DNA of 64,000 bases from Nocardia mexicana NBRC 108244 (GTDB lineage Bacteria; Actinomycetota; Actinomycetes; Mycobacteriales; Mycobacteriaceae): assembly GCF_001613165.1 (NCBI RefSeq), contig NZ_BDBV01000018.1:1-64000 (forward strand), in the 5' to 3' direction. The translations under genes were made by a program, and so were the position numbers. Positions 21,130 through 30,549 of this stretch are shown piece by piece. The first letter of the stretch is position 1; every line of letters starts with the position of its first letter. The notes beneath the pieces are model-generated. The model was not told the DNA's origin, searched no databases, and saw only the letters and a program-made list of their open reading frames with translations.

Positions 21130-21618
21130 TCAGGACGGGCGGTACTCGCGGGTGCGGGCGCCCGTGGTGGGGGCGGTGTTGAGGGCTTGGACCGCGGCGA
21201 CCAGTGGGGCCAGTTCGGGGTCGGCGGCGGCCTGGCCCAGCGCTCCCGCCAAGGCCTCGTCGTAGGCGGGGCGGGCCTGGTCGAGTAGCTCGATGCCCGC
21301 CGGGGTGACATCGGTGTAGATGCCGCGTCGGTCGTCGGGGCACAGATAGCGCTGCAGCAGGCCGCGGTCCTCGAGGCGGGTGACCAGGCGGGTGGCCGCG
21401 CTCTGGCTCAGCGCCACCGAATCCGCGACCTGGTTCATCCGCAGGTGCCCGTTCGGTCCGTCGTGCTGGCGGCTGAGCACCACCAGCACCGAGTACTCGC
21501 GGACGCTCAGGTCGTGCGCCTGCAGTGCGCGTTCGAGATGCGCCGCGATCCGGTCGTGCAGCACCGACAGCGCGCACCAGCCATCGGCCAGACCGGTCAG
21601 TGCGGCATCCGCTGTCAT
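21130..21618 (-). CDS. MarR-family transcriptional regulator
   Basis: A 162-residue winged-helix repressor. The MarR core is clear: VREYSVLVVLSRQ, then the recognition helix region RMNQVADSVALSQSAATRLV, and the wing DRGLLQRYLCPDDRRG. AGGAGGAAC lies just before the ATG at 21618; the upstream in-frame extension lacks one. It is divergent from an MFS exporter gene with a 140-bp AT-rich spacer, the usual layout for a MarR repressor that controls its neighbour in response to a small ligand. Confidence 0.93.
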   Translation of the reverse strand: MTADAALTGLADGWCALSVLHDRIAAHLERALQAHDLSVREYSVLVVLSRQHDGPNGHLRMNQVADSVALSQSAATRLVTRLEDRGLLQRYLCPDDRRGIYTDVTPAGIELLDQARPAYDEALAGALGQAAADPELAPLVAAVQALNTAPTTGARTREYRPS

Positions 21619-21683
21619 GAGTTCCTCCTGGGTCCGCGGGGGCGATGTGACCAGGATACCTACTCCGCGCAATATCCCGCGCT

Positions 21684-21711
21684 TGCAATTAGTAGGCGTG
21701 TGCAATTATTG
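21684..21711. promoter_or_regulatory. candidate MarR operator
   Basis: Two direct copies of TGCAATTA (21684-21691 and 21701-21708) lie in the AT-rich spacer between marR and the MFS gene. The second copy forms part of the palindrome CAATTATTG (21703-21711). MarR-type sites are often short AT-rich palindromes of this kind. Confidence 0.45.
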
Positions 21712-21758
21712 TTGGCGCTCGTAATGCTCGTACGCAAGACTCTGTGGAGGCTGCTTCC

Positions 21759-22952
21759 ATGCCGCTCGCACTGCTGGCCCTGACGCTCGGGGCGTTTGCC
21801 ATCGGCACCACCGAATTCATCGTGGTCGGCCTGCTCCCGGGCATCGCCGACAGCTATTCCGTATCCATCCCCACGGTCGGCTGGCTGGTCACCGGGTACG
21901 CCCTCGGCGTGCTGGCCGGTGCGCCGCTCATGACCGGGCTCGGCACCCGGGTCTCCCGCAAGCGCATGCTGCTGATCAGCCTGCTGCTGCTCATCGGCGG
22001 CAATCTGCTGTCCGCGGTGGCGCCGACCTTCGGCCTGATGCTGACCGGCCGGATCGTGGCCTCGCTGGCACACGGCGCGTTCTTCGGCATCGGGGCCGTC
22101 GTGGCCGGGACCCTGGTACGGCCGGACCGCCGGGCGGGCGCGATCGCGCTCATGTTCACCGGGCTGACCGTCGCCACCGTGGTCGGCGTGCCGCTGAGCA
22201 CCCTGCTCGGCGAACAGGTCAGCTGGCGGCTGGCGTTCACGCTGGTGGCGGTGGTCGGAGCGCTCGCCTTCGCGGGCGTCCTGGCGCTGGTGCCCGATCA
22301 GCCCGCGCCCCGCGACGCCCGGTTGCGCAACGAACTGGCCGTGCTCACCAATCCCCAGGTGCTGCTCGCGATGGCGATGACGGTGCTCGGTTTCGGCGGC
22401 GTGTTCGCGGCGATCACCTACCTCGCGCCGATGATGATCGAGGTCACCGGGTTCGCGGAGAGTTCCGTCACGTGGATCATGGCCCTGTTCGGGCTCGGGT
22501 TCCTCATCGGCAACCTGGTCGGCGGGCGCTATGCCGACCGGCACCTGATGCCGATGCTGTACACCACGCTCGGCGCGCTGGCGATCGTGCTGGGACTGTT
22601 CACCCTCACCGCACACAACAAGGTCGCCGCGGGGATCACCGTGGTCCTGATCGGCGCGCTCGGCTTCGCCACCGTGCCGCCGCTGCAGAAGCGCGTGCTC
22701 GACCACGCCGCCAGCGCCCCCACCCTGGCATCCGCGCTCAATATCGGCGCGTTCAATCTCGGCAATGCGCTGGCCGCGTGGCTCGGCGGCCTGGTCATCG
22801 CCGCCGGATTCGGTTACACCGCGCCCAACTGGGTCGGGGTACTGCTGTCCGGCAGCGCCCTCGGACTAGCGGTGCTGTCGGGCGCCCTGGAGCGGCGCTC
22901 GAATGCCCGCGCCGCCGCGCCCGCCGAATCCCTTGTCCCGGTGGGGAGTTAG
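21759..22952 (+). CDS. MFS transporter, DHA1 (Cml/AraJ-like) family
   Basis: A 397-residue major facilitator with 12 predicted membrane segments, probably a proton-driven drug or sugar-analogue exporter. The first helix AFAIGTTEFIVVGLLPGIAD and the following WLVTGYALGVLAGAP are typical of the Cml/YdhP/AraJ branch of DHA1. The loop 2-3 signature is GTRVSRKRML, with motif C-like TVVGVPLSTLLGEQVSWR. An in-frame GTG at 21744 exists, but GGAGG positions the ATG at 21759. It is divergent from the MarR gene, which probably represses it. Two strong hairpins follow its stop. Confidence 0.92.
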   Translation: MPLALLALTLGAFAIGTTEFIVVGLLPGIADSYSVSIPTVGWLVTGYALGVLAGAPLMTGLGTRVSRKRMLLISLLLLIGGNLLSAVAPTFGLMLTGRIVASLAHGAFFGIGAVVAGTLVRPDRRAGAIALMFTGLTVATVVGVPLSTLLGEQVSWRLAFTLVAVVGALAFAGVLALVPDQPAPRDARLRNELAVLTNPQVLLAMAMTVLGFGGVFAAITYLAPMMIEVTGFAESSVTWIMALFGLGFLIGNLVGGRYADRHLMPMLYTTLGALAIVLGLFTLTAHNKVAAGITVVLIGALGFATVPPLQKRVLDHAASAPTLASALNIGAFNLGNALAAWLGGLVIAAGFGYTAPNWVGVLLSGSALGLAVLSGALERRSNARAAAPAESLVPVGS

Positions 22953-22966
22953 CCCGGACCCGCGAA

Positions 22967-23000
22967 AGGCCCGGTCCGGCAGCAAGTCCGGGCCGGGCCT
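22967..23000 (+). terminator. terminator after MFS gene
   Basis: A 13-bp stem (AGGCCCGGTCCGG with CCGGGCCGGGCCT, one T-G wobble) with an 8-nt loop lies 15 bp after the transporter stop codon. Confidence 0.75.
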
Positions 23001-23060
23001 GTGCAGATGCCAAGTGTCGCATCCCGACACGGCACGAGTACCCCTATTTCCAGCGTGCTT

Positions 23061-23097
23061 TGGCCGGGATCCAGACGGCCGGTGTGGATCCCGGCCA
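23061..23097. terminator. 13-bp perfect hairpin between MFS gene and ilvD
   Basis: TGGCCGGGATCCA and TGGATCCCGGCCA form a perfect 13-bp stem with an 11-nt loop. It is preceded by GCGTGCTT and so carries the recurrent GCTTTTGGCCGG word. It sits between two convergent genes and probably blocks read-through both ways. Confidence 0.7.
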
Positions 23098-23198
23098 CAA
23101 ACACGCGGGATGACGATTCCACTAGGTGGGCCTCGGAAAGTTAGAGGCCGAATCGTAAAGCAGCGCGCAAATACCTTGGCGGACAGCTTTTCCGATTA

Positions 23199-25049
23199 CT
23201 ACCGCAGACCTTCCTCGGGTAGCTCGCGCACTCCTCCCTTGTCGGCGGATTGGGCGAGCAGGGCGTAGGCGCGTAGGGCCTTCGACACCGGGCGGTTGCG
23301 GTCACGGGGACGGAAGCCGGATTCGGACTGCCGGGTCCGGCGGGCATCCAGCTCTCCCTGCGGCACATCGAGAGTCAGTGTGCGCGACGGGATGTCGATG
23401 CCGATCAGATCGCCGTCGGCGACCAGCGCGATCACACCGCCGCCCGCTGCCTCGGGTGAGACGTGTCCGATGGACAGCCCGGAACTGCCGCCGGAGAAGC
23501 GGCCGTCGGTGACGATCGCGACCGATCCCGCCAGGCCCCGGCCCTTGAGATATGCGGTGGGATGCAGCATTTCCTGCATGCCCGGCCCACCGCGTGGTCC
23601 CTCGTACCGGATCACCAGCACATTTCCGGCCTGCACCCGGCCGGACAGGATGGCATCGACCGCCTCCTCCTGCGATTCGGCCACCACCGCGCGGCCGGTG
23701 AAGGTGTGCAGATCCTCCGGCACGCCTGCGGATTTCACCACCGCACCGTCGGCCGCGAGGTTGCCGCGCAGGACGGCCAGCCCACCGTCGGCCGAATACG
23801 CATGGGCCACATCGCGAATACAGCCGCCCGAAGCATCCAGATCCAGCGACTCCCAGCGCGCGGACTGCGAGAACGCGGTGGCCGAGCGAGCACCCCCGGG
23901 TGCGGCATGGAACAGCTCCAACGCCTCGCGACTCGGATGGGTCCCGCGCACATCCCATTCGGCGAGCCACTGCTCCAGCGAATCAGCATGCACCGCATGC
24001 ACATTCGACTGCAGCTGCCCCGCGCGGTGCAGCTCACCCAGGATGGCCGGGATACCGCCCGCGCGATGCACGTCCTCCATGAGATAACTGCCGTTGGGCG
24101 CCACCTTGCACAGGCACGGCACCTGTCGAGACCGCTCCTCGATATCGCGCAGGGTGTAGTCGAGTTCCGCCTCGCGGGCCGCGGCCAGCAGGTGCAGCAC
24201 GGTGTTGGTGGAGCCGCCCATCGCCAGATCCAGCGTCATGGCGTTGTCGAACGCCGCGCGCGAGGCGACGGCGCGCGGCAGCATCGCCTCGTCGTCCTTG
24301 TCGTAGTAGCGACGGGTGATGTCCATGACGGTGCGGCCGGCCGCTTCGTACAGGGCGCGGCGGGCGGTGTGGGTGGCCAGCGTCGAGCCGTTGCCCGGCA
24401 GCGCCAGCCCGAGCGCCTCGACCAGGCAGTTCATCGAGTTGGCGGTGAACATTCCGGCGCAGGAGCCGCAGGTGGGGCACGCGTTCTCCTCGATGCGGGC
24501 CAGATCCGCATCGGAGACGGTGTCGTTGACGGCCTCGCTCATCGTGGTGATCAGGTCGAGACGGCGCGCGGTGCCGTCGGTCAGCACGGTGCGGCCGCCC
24601 TCCATCGGCCCGCCGGAGACGAACACGGTCGGGATGTTCAGCCGCATCGCCGCCAGCAGCATGCCCGGGGTGATCTTGTCGCAGTTGGAGATGCAGACCA
24701 GCGCGTCGGCGCAGTGCGCCTGCACCATGTATTCGATCGAATCGGCGATCAGGTCCCGCGACGGCAGCGAGTACAGCATGCCGCCGTGGCCCATGGCGAT
24801 GCCGTCGTCGATGGCGATCGTGTTGAACTCCCGGGCGATGCCGCCCGCCTCACCGATCGCCTCGCTCACGATCCGGCCCACCGGCTGCAGATGGGTGTGA
24901 CCGGGCACGAATTCGGTGAAGCTGTTCGCCACGGCGACAACCGGTTTCACGCCGATATCGGCGCTGGGGACGCCGGAGGCCCGCATCAGCGCGCGGGCGC
25001 CGGCCATATTGCGTCCGTGGGTGACCGTCCGTGATCTCAGGTGTGGCAT
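23199..25049 (-). CDS. ilvD: dihydroxy-acid dehydratase
   Basis: This Fe-S enzyme converts dihydroxy-isovalerate and its homologue to the keto acids of valine and isoleucine synthesis. At 616 residues it is the usual length. The cluster cysteines lie in SNCDK and [15 protein letters not shown], with [33 protein letters not shown] and [15 protein letters not shown] as further family blocks. It starts at the ATG at 25049. The divergent gene upstream encodes an XRE/MmyB-type regulator, and a perfect 8-bp inverted repeat lies between the two. Confidence 0.96.
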   Translation of the reverse strand: MPHLRSRTVTHGRNMAGARALMRASGVPSADIGVKPVVAVANSFTEFVPGHTHLQPVGRIVSEAIGEAGGIAREFNTIAIDDGIAMGHGGMLYSLPSRDLIADSIEYMVQAHCADALVCISNCDKITPGMLLAAMRLNIPTVFVSGGPMEGGRTVLTDGTARRLDLITTMSEAVNDTVSDADLARIEENACPTCGSCAGMFTANSMNCLVEALGLALPGNGSTLATHTARRALYEAAGRTVMDITRRYYDKDDEAMLPRAVASRAAFDNAMTLDLAMGGSTNTVLHLLAAAREAELDYTLRDIEERSRQVPCLCKVAPNGSYLMEDVHRAGGIPAILGELHRAGQLQSNVHAVHADSLEQWLAEWDVRGTHPSREALELFHAAPGGARSATAFSQSARWESLDLDASGGCIRDVAHAYSADGGLAVLRGNLAADGAVVKSAGVPEDLHTFTGRAVVAESQEEAVDAILSGRVQAGNVLVIRYEGPRGGPGMQEMLHPTAYLKGRGLAGSVAIVTDGRFSGGSSGLSIGHVSPEAAGGGVIALVADGDLIGIDIPSRTLTLDVPQGELDARRTRQSESGFRPRDRNRPVSKALRAYALLAQSADKGGVRELPEEGLR

Positions 25050-25096
25050 GGGTCGATGCTGCCGACCCGCGGCCCGCCCGCGAAGACGGCGGTTGT

Positions 25097-25117
25097 ACTG
25101 GTAGTGGGACTACCAGT
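25097..25117. promoter_or_regulatory. inverted-repeat operator between ilvD and MmyB-type regulator
   Basis: ACTGGTAG-TGGGA-CTACCAGT is a perfect 8-bp inverted repeat, 48 bp from the ilvD start and 192 bp from the regulator start. Its size and position fit a dimeric helix-turn-helix repressor site. Confidence 0.65.
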
Positions 25118-25308
25118 AGTTAGGCTGAACCGGTGGGCACCGAGGCACACGCGGGGAGACAGCGCGACGGCACAGCCCGTCGGCCGCGGCGTCTCCGCTC
25201 CGGCACGACGGCGCGGCATGCTGCGACCACGGATTTCACCGGACGACAGCACATCGCGAGGGATACGGCGTCGCGCCGAGGGCGTCCCGCGACGGAAGTC
25301 ACTCGAAG

Positions 25309-26145
25309 GTGACCGAACACGGCGCTGCCTCCGGCCCGGCGGGTGCGTCCGGCCATCAGCGGCGGGCAGAACTGGGGAGCTTTCTGCGGGCGCGGCGGAA
25401 CCAGCTGGATCCGACCGCGGTGGGCCTGCCACCTGCCGGTCCGCGCAGGCGGGGCGGGCTGCGGCGGGAGGAAGTGGCGACGCTGTCCGGCGTGAGCGCA
25501 ACCTGGTACACGTGGCTGGAGCAGGGGCGCGATATCCAGCCGTCCCGCCAGGTGCTCGACGCGCTGGCCCGGACATTGCGGCTGACCACCACCGAGCACA
25601 GCTACATCCTGTCGCTCGCCGGGTATGCGCCGCTGCACGAATCCGCCGACGCCACAACGGCTTCGGCGCCCACTCATGTGCAGCACCTACTGGATGCGCT
25701 GGACTTCCCCGCCTACGCCATCGCCCCCGACTGGCAGATCAGCGGCTGGAATCGCGCCTACGCCGAGCTGTATCCGAACGTGGCGACGGTCGCGCCCGAG
25801 GACCGCAACCTGCTGTGGCTGGTATTCACCGATCCGTACGTGCGCGACCTGCTGCCGGACTGGGAGGTCACGAGCCGCCGCTTTCTCGCCGAGTTCCGCG
25901 CGGAGGCCGGGCCGCGGCTGGGCGATCTCGCGCACACCCCGGCGATCCAGCGACTGCTCGAGGCCAGCCCGGAGTTCCGCGCGGGCTGGCACAGTCACGA
26001 CATCGAGGGCTTCGCCTCCCGGGAGCGGGTCTTCCACCACCCCGAGCGCGGCGAGTTGCGCTACGAGCACCATCGCCTGGCGCCCGCCGATCACCCTGAC
26101 CTCTATCTGGTGATCTACACGCCGGTCGGTGGCGAGACGCTGTGA
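25309..26145 (+). CDS. XRE-type regulator with MmyB ligand-binding domain
   Basis: A 278-residue regulator. Residues 20-110 are a helix-turn-helix domain with the family signature RRGGLRREEVATLSGVSATWYTWLEQGR. Residues 125-275 are an MmyB-like PAS-fold ligand-binding domain (YAIAPDWQISGWNRAYAELYP, LLWLVFTDP, HHPERGELRYEHHRLAPADHPDL). Such proteins usually control a divergent neighbour, here ilvD, although most relatives sit next to SDR genes. The GTG start at 25309 has only a weak GAAGG ahead of it. Fatty-acid-like ligands have been reported for this domain; the ligand here is unknown. Confidence 0.88.
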   Translation: MTEHGAASGPAGASGHQRRAELGSFLRARRNQLDPTAVGLPPAGPRRRGGLRREEVATLSGVSATWYTWLEQGRDIQPSRQVLDALARTLRLTTTEHSYILSLAGYAPLHESADATTASAPTHVQHLLDALDFPAYAIAPDWQISGWNRAYAELYPNVATVAPEDRNLLWLVFTDPYVRDLLPDWEVTSRRFLAEFRAEAGPRLGDLAHTPAIQRLLEASPEFRAGWHSHDIEGFASRERVFHHPERGELRYEHHRLAPADHPDLYLVIYTPVGGETL

Positions 26146-26230
26146 ACCGGCCTGCGCGGGCACTTTTCGCCCGTACACGGCAAGCAATGCCATAACGCGA
26201 CGATCCGTGTCCGCTCAGGCCGGTTTCGAA

Positions 26231-26791
26231 TCAGTAGGCCGAGAAGACGTTGGCGATCGACCCGTACCGATTGGCCGCGTAGTTGCAGGCGGCGGCGATA
26301 TTGGCGACCGGATCGAAGATGTCCCACGACGTGCCCTCGACATGGAAGGCGGCGAAGGTGGGGTCGATGACCTGCATCAGGCCCTTGGACGGGATGCCCG
26401 CGGCGGCGTTCGAGTCGTACAGGTTGATGGCGGCCGGATTGCCGCCCGACTCCCGCATGATGTTGCGGTGGATGCTCTCGTAGTCGCCGGGGATGCCGTG
26501 CTGGCCCATGACGTAGAGCGCATTGCGGATCCAGCCGTCCAGATCGTTCGCGAAGATCGGCGGGAGGAGCTGCGGCAGCGGCTGCGGGAGCGGCTGGATG
26601 GCCTGCTGCAACTGCTCCTGCTGCGGCTGCGGCAACTGGTGCTGCCACGCCTCGGCTTGCTGCTGGACCTGCTGCGCCGGGCCCTGGAGCTCCGGCGGCA
26701 CCCCGGAGATCGGGGCTTCGGCGTGCGCCTGCAGCGGCGCGGCCACGACAGCGGCGAGGACGGTGAAGGGCAACAGTTTTCGTAAGTGCAT
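26231..26791 (-). CDS. small secreted lytic transglycosylase (SLT domain)
   Basis: A 186-residue exported muralytic protein. It has a clear signal peptide (MHLRKLLPFTVLAAVVAAPL, cut after AHA). A Gln/Pro-rich linker follows (about residues 40-85), then an SLT-type lysozyme-like fold with the catalytic glutamate in RESGGNP, GLMQVIDPTF and ACNYAANRYG. The start at 26791 was chosen because it begins the signal peptide; the frame is open a further 16 codons upstream. It resembles the small actinobacterial transglycosylases related to Rpf and phage tape-measure SLT domains. It stands alone. Confidence 0.88.
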   Translation of the reverse strand: MHLRKLLPFTVLAAVVAAPLQAHAEAPISGVPPELQGPAQQVQQQAEAWQHQLPQPQQEQLQQAIQPLPQPLPQLLPPIFANDLDGWIRNALYVMGQHGIPGDYESIHRNIMRESGGNPAAINLYDSNAAAGIPSKGLMQVIDPTFAAFHVEGTSWDIFDPVANIAAACNYAANRYGSIANVFSAY

Positions 26792-27201
26792 AGCGAAATG
26801 GCTCCGACAGCGCGCGAGTACTGCGGCGCCTGCCCGCACGGGCCGACGTCGTCGATGCGCTGTTGTGTTGTTGTGGGAATTGGAGATTCAGTTGTCCGCG
26901 AACAGGACGCGGTGCACCGCGCGCCGATCAGGGCCGGCGACAGAGGCGGAGCCGTAGCGGCGGGCATTCGCAGGAGCGTTCATCACCGCACGCGACAAAC
27001 AGACTTGCGGTCCGTTTTCTGGCACATCACAGACTGATTGCGACAGGTTAATAGAAGTTGAACTAGAGATGAACTACAGGTTCTATTGTGCTGAGAGAAA
27101 TTCTCGGAGCAGCCACTATCGAGGGATAGATCACAGTGGACGAATCGGTTGCCGATGATCGTTCGGGCGCACTACATGTTTGCCGGGTGGAGCGAGGGAG
27201 A

Positions 27202-27223
27202 TCCCGGGCAAAGCACGCCGGGA
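27202..27223. terminator. recurrent GC hairpin
   Basis: TCCCGG-GCAAAGCACG-CCGGGA has a 6-bp stem. The loop is the reverse complement of the CGTGCTTTG/CACGCTTTTG loop seen at other gene ends in the window. Confidence 0.5.
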
Positions 27224-27413
27224 CCGGGTGATCACACCGGGATCATCGGTTCGCGCCGGACCACCGGGGCACGCCAACCTCACCGGGCCGCGCCGGACCC
27301 ACCGGCCACACCAGCCCCACCGGACCACCTACCGGGGCACGCCGGGATCGTGAAGTGAAGCCCACGGGGCAACGGGACTCCTGGGCACGGCTCGCCGCGC
27401 ACTGCTCTTCGTC

Positions 27414-27438
27414 ATTCCGGCGCGCTTGTGGCCGGAAT
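27414..27438 (-). terminator. terminator of glmS
   Basis: ATTCCGGC-GCGCTTGTG-GCCGGAAT is an 8-bp stem 4 bp beyond the glmS stop codon. It belongs to the same family of hairpins as those after nnrD, ilvD and the type VII-associated gene. Confidence 0.7.
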
Positions 27439-27442
27439 CCGC

Positions 27443-29308
27443 CTATTCGACGGTGACCGACTTGGCCAGATTCCGGGGCTTGTCGATGTCGTATCCGCGG
27501 GCCTGCGCCACCTCGGCGGCGAAGACCTGCAGCGGGACCGTCGACAGCAGCGGCTGGAAAAGGGTTGGGGCAGCGGGGATTTCGATGAGATGGTCGGCGA
27601 ACGGGCGCACCGTGTCGTCACCCTCCTCGGCGATCACGATGGTGCGGGCGCCGCGCGCCTGGATCTCGCGAATATTGCTGAGCAGCTTGGAATGCAGCAC
27701 CGCACGGCCCTTCGGCGAGGGCATCACCACGATCACCGGCAGGCCCTCCTCGATCAGCGCGATCGGGCCGTGCTTGAGCTCTCCCGCGGCGAAGCCCTCG
27801 GCGTGCATATACGCCAGCTCCTTGAGCTTGAGCGCACCCTCCAGGGCCACCGGATAGCCGACGTGGCGACCGAGGAACAGCACCGTCGGCACATTCGCGA
27901 ACTGCCGAGCGATCGAGCGCACCTGCGGCGCCGTCTCCAGCACCCGCTCGACGAGCTTGGGCATCGCCTCCAGCTCGCCGAACTCGCGTGCCACCTCGTC
28001 CGGGTACTTGGTGCCGCGGGCCTGGGCAAGGGCAAGGCCCACAAGGTAATTCGCGGTGATCTGGGCCAGGAACGCCTTCGTGGAGGCGACGCCGATCTCC
28101 GGGCCGGTGCGGGTGTAGAGCACGGCATCGGACTCGCGCGGAATCTGCGCGCCGTTGGTGTTGCAGATGGCCAGCACGCGGGCCTTCTGCTCCTTGGCGT
28201 GCCGCACTGCCTCCAGGGTGTCGGCCGTCTCGCCGGACTGCGAGATCGCCACCACCAGGGTGGAGCGGTCCAAAACCGGGTCGCGGTAACGGAATTCGCT
28301 GGCCAGCTCCACCTCGACCGGCAGCCGCGTCCAGTGCTCGATCGCATACTTGGCCAGCAGGCCCGCGTGATACGAACTGCCGCAGGCGACTACGAACACC
28401 TTGTCGAATTCGCGCAGTTCCTGTTCGGCCAGGCGCTGCTCGTCGAGCATGATGCGGCCGTTGGCGTAGTGCCCGATCAGGGTTTCGGCGACGCCCGCCG
28501 GCTGCTCCTCGATCTCCTTGAGCATGAAGTAGTCGTGGCCGCCCTTCTCGGCCGCGGCCAGATCCCAGTCGATGGTGAACGGGCGGGTGGGCACGTCGGC
28601 GTTGCCGTCGAAGTCGGTGACCGCGTAGCTGCCCGAGGTGATCACCACGGCCTGGTCCTGGCCGAGTTCGACGGCCTCGCGGGTGTGCTCGATGAAGGCG
28701 GTGACATCGGAGGCGATGAACATCTCGCCCTTGCCGACGCCCACCACGAGCGGGGTGGACCGGCGCGCGGCGACGATCGTATCCGGATGGTCGCCGTGCG
28801 TGAAGACCAGCGTGAACGCGCCCTCCAACCGGCGCAGCACGGCCAGCGCGCTGGCGACGAAATCGCCTGCGGTGGGGCCGGAAGCGTAGGCGCGCGACAC
28901 CAGGTGCACCGCCACCTCGGTATCGGTGTCGCTGCTCAACTCGACCCCGGCGTCCTCGAGTTCGCGACGCAGCGGGGCGAAGTTCTCGATGATGCCGTTG
29001 TGCACCACCGCGACCTTCCCGGGGGCGTCGCGATGCGGATGCGCGTTGCGGTCGGTGGGGGCGCCGTGCGTGGCCCAGCGGGTGTGGCCCATGCCGGTGG
29101 TGCCGGCGAACCGGTCGACTCCGGCCTCGGCCAGCTCGGCCTCCAGATTGGCCAGCCGACCCGCCTTGCGTTCCACCGCGATGGTGCCCGCGCCGTCGAG
29201 GATCGCTACTCCGGCGGAGTCGTACCCCCTGTACTCCATGCGGCGCAGCGCGTCCACGACAACGCCGAGCGCGTCCCGGTACCCGACGTAGCCAACGATT
29301 CCGCACAT
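27443..29308 (-). CDS. glmS: glutamine--fructose-6-phosphate aminotransferase
   Basis: This enzyme makes glucosamine-6-phosphate from fructose-6-phosphate and glutamine, the first step toward UDP-GlcNAc for peptidoglycan and mycothiol. The 621-residue protein begins MCGIVGYVG, where Cys2 becomes the N-terminal nucleophile of the glutaminase domain (about 1-230, with GHTRWATHG). Two SIS sugar-isomerase domains follow (about 300-605: CGSSYHAGLLAKY, SQSGETADTLEAV, EGAALKLKELAY-type). The end DKPRNLAKSVTVE is invariant in the family. The frame is open upstream to 29674, but the N-terminal Cys fixes the start. No glmS ribozyme is expected or seen. Confidence 0.97.
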   Translation of the reverse strand: MCGIVGYVGYRDALGVVVDALRRMEYRGYDSAGVAILDGAGTIAVERKAGRLANLEAELAEAGVDRFAGTTGMGHTRWATHGAPTDRNAHPHRDAPGKVAVVHNGIIENFAPLRRELEDAGVELSSDTDTEVAVHLVSRAYASGPTAGDFVASALAVLRRLEGAFTLVFTHGDHPDTIVAARRSTPLVVGVGKGEMFIASDVTAFIEHTREAVELGQDQAVVITSGSYAVTDFDGNADVPTRPFTIDWDLAAAEKGGHDYFMLKEIEEQPAGVAETLIGHYANGRIMLDEQRLAEQELREFDKVFVVACGSSYHAGLLAKYAIEHWTRLPVEVELASEFRYRDPVLDRSTLVVAISQSGETADTLEAVRHAKEQKARVLAICNTNGAQIPRESDAVLYTRTGPEIGVASTKAFLAQITANYLVGLALAQARGTKYPDEVAREFGELEAMPKLVERVLETAPQVRSIARQFANVPTVLFLGRHVGYPVALEGALKLKELAYMHAEGFAAGELKHGPIALIEEGLPVIVVMPSPKGRAVLHSKLLSNIREIQARGARTIVIAEEGDDTVRPFADHLIEIPAAPTLFQPLLSTVPLQVFAAEVAQARGYDIDKPRNLAKSVTVE

Positions 29309-29501
29309 GGTGTTCCAGCCTACTTGGGCCCGGCGGCGCGAGCGACGGGACCGTCGGCGGGGGCGTGAGCTGGGATACGGCCGTGACCAGGTGCGCGCGA
29401 TAACCGGGTCGAGGCGTCGGATTCGCTCGAGTGGGCCGTTCGACGGATCGGCGGCCGGGCGAAACGCCGCAAGCGGGTCGTCATCGGTTAAGTTCGACCA
29501 C

Positions 29502-30365
29502 GTGTCGGCGTCTGTGAAATCGCTCCTGAGCACCCTCAGCACCCCGGGTCCGCACCGGGTCATGCGCGGCAACCTCGGCATCGCGGGGCAGCCGGGGGTG
29601 GTGTTCACCCCCGAAAAGGGCCTCAACCTGCCCGCGGTCGTCTTCGGCCACGGCTGGCTAGCCGGTGTCGGCAACTATCGAAAACTCTTGGAGCACCTGG
29701 CTTCCTGGGGTTTTGTCGCGGCCGGGCCGGATACCGAGCGCGGTCCGATCCCGTCGCATCTGAACCTCGCGTCCGACCTGCTCACCACGCTCGACATCTG
29801 TGTCGGCGTGCGGCTCGGCAATGGCGCCATCAGCGTGCATCCCGACAAGCTCGCGCTGGCCGGGCACGGCATGGGCGCCGGCGCCGCGGTCATCGCCGCC
29901 GCCCAGCGCAAGGTCGCCGCCGTCGCGGCGCTGTTTCCCGCGCCCACGGCGCCCAACACCGAATCTCTCGCCCCCGATATCGAGACACCCGCCCTGATCC
30001 TGGCCGGTGACGACATCGATTCCGTCAGCTCCAACGCCATCCCGCTCGCCACGTCCTGGGGCGGCCCGATGGTGCTGCGCTCGGTCGACAAGGCCACGCA
30101 CAACGGCATCGTCGAGGGGCGGCGGGCACTGGCGGCGCTGGGGGCGGCCAAGTACGAGTCCAAGACGGATCGGACCGTGCGCGGGCTGCTGGTGGGATAC
30201 CTGAGCTATCAACTGCTGGGAGACAAGACCTATAAGGCCTTCGCCGACCCCGAGGCCGTGATTCCGCATACGCAGGCGGTCGATCCGGAGGCCGTCGGCG
30301 ACGAGGAGCCGGAGAAGCCGTCGAAACTGCAACTGCTGCAGGCGGTTCAGATGCTGCGGAAGTAG
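29502..30365 (+). CDS. alpha/beta-hydrolase-fold protein lacking the nucleophile serine
   Basis: A 287-residue protein of the dienelactone hydrolase/PET-hydrolase-like alpha/beta fold, conserved beside glmS in mycolata (possibly the Rv3438 counterpart). The oxyanion region VVFGHGWLAGVGNYRKLLEHLASWGFVAAGPDT-type start is typical. The nucleophile elbow, however, reads AGHGMGAG, with Gly where GHSMGG has Ser. An acid loop (LILAGDDIDSV) and a histidine (DKATHNGIVEGR) remain. It is therefore probably a non-catalytic or altered member. The start is uncertain: the GTG at 29502 is the first codon that gives a sensible N-terminus. It is divergent from glmS. Confidence 0.8.
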   Translation: MSASVKSLLSTLSTPGPHRVMRGNLGIAGQPGVVFTPEKGLNLPAVVFGHGWLAGVGNYRKLLEHLASWGFVAAGPDTERGPIPSHLNLASDLLTTLDICVGVRLGNGAISVHPDKLALAGHGMGAGAAVIAAAQRKVAAVAALFPAPTAPNTESLAPDIETPALILAGDDIDSVSSNAIPLATSWGGPMVLRSVDKATHNGIVEGRRALAALGAAKYESKTDRTVRGLLVGYLSYQLLGDKTYKAFADPEAVIPHTQAVDPEAVGDEEPEKPSKLQLLQAVQMLRK

Positions 30366-30549
30366 GGCGCCGCGGGGGTGTGATACATCCCACACGACCT
30401 ACGCGTTCGAATTCCGTGCGAGGCAACATCACTCGTCCAGGGGGCCTCTGGTTGCCGCTGAGCTGCGGCCATGCTGGAATTTCACATTCGATGGAACCGA
30501 TCGCCTCCCTTCCGCGTCGGATTCACTGAAGGACCCTTCTAGGAACGAG

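Larger units (their letters stand above)
26792..27442. other. intergenic region, transglycosylase to glmS
   Basis: 651 bp with no gene. The part nearest the transglycosylase should hold its promoter; an AT-richer patch lies at about 26990-27120. The right part contains C-rich irregular repeats (ACCGGGGCACGCC occurs twice at about 27265 and 27331) and two hairpins of the recurrent type. Short frames here have Pro/Arg-rich, non-coding character. Confidence 0.5.

Noticed and set aside
26792..27120. Possible c-di-AMP (ydaO-type) riboswitch upstream of the lytic transglycosylase
   Set aside because: Such switches often precede cell-wall hydrolases in actinobacteria, but I could not find the conserved core bases on the minus strand here.
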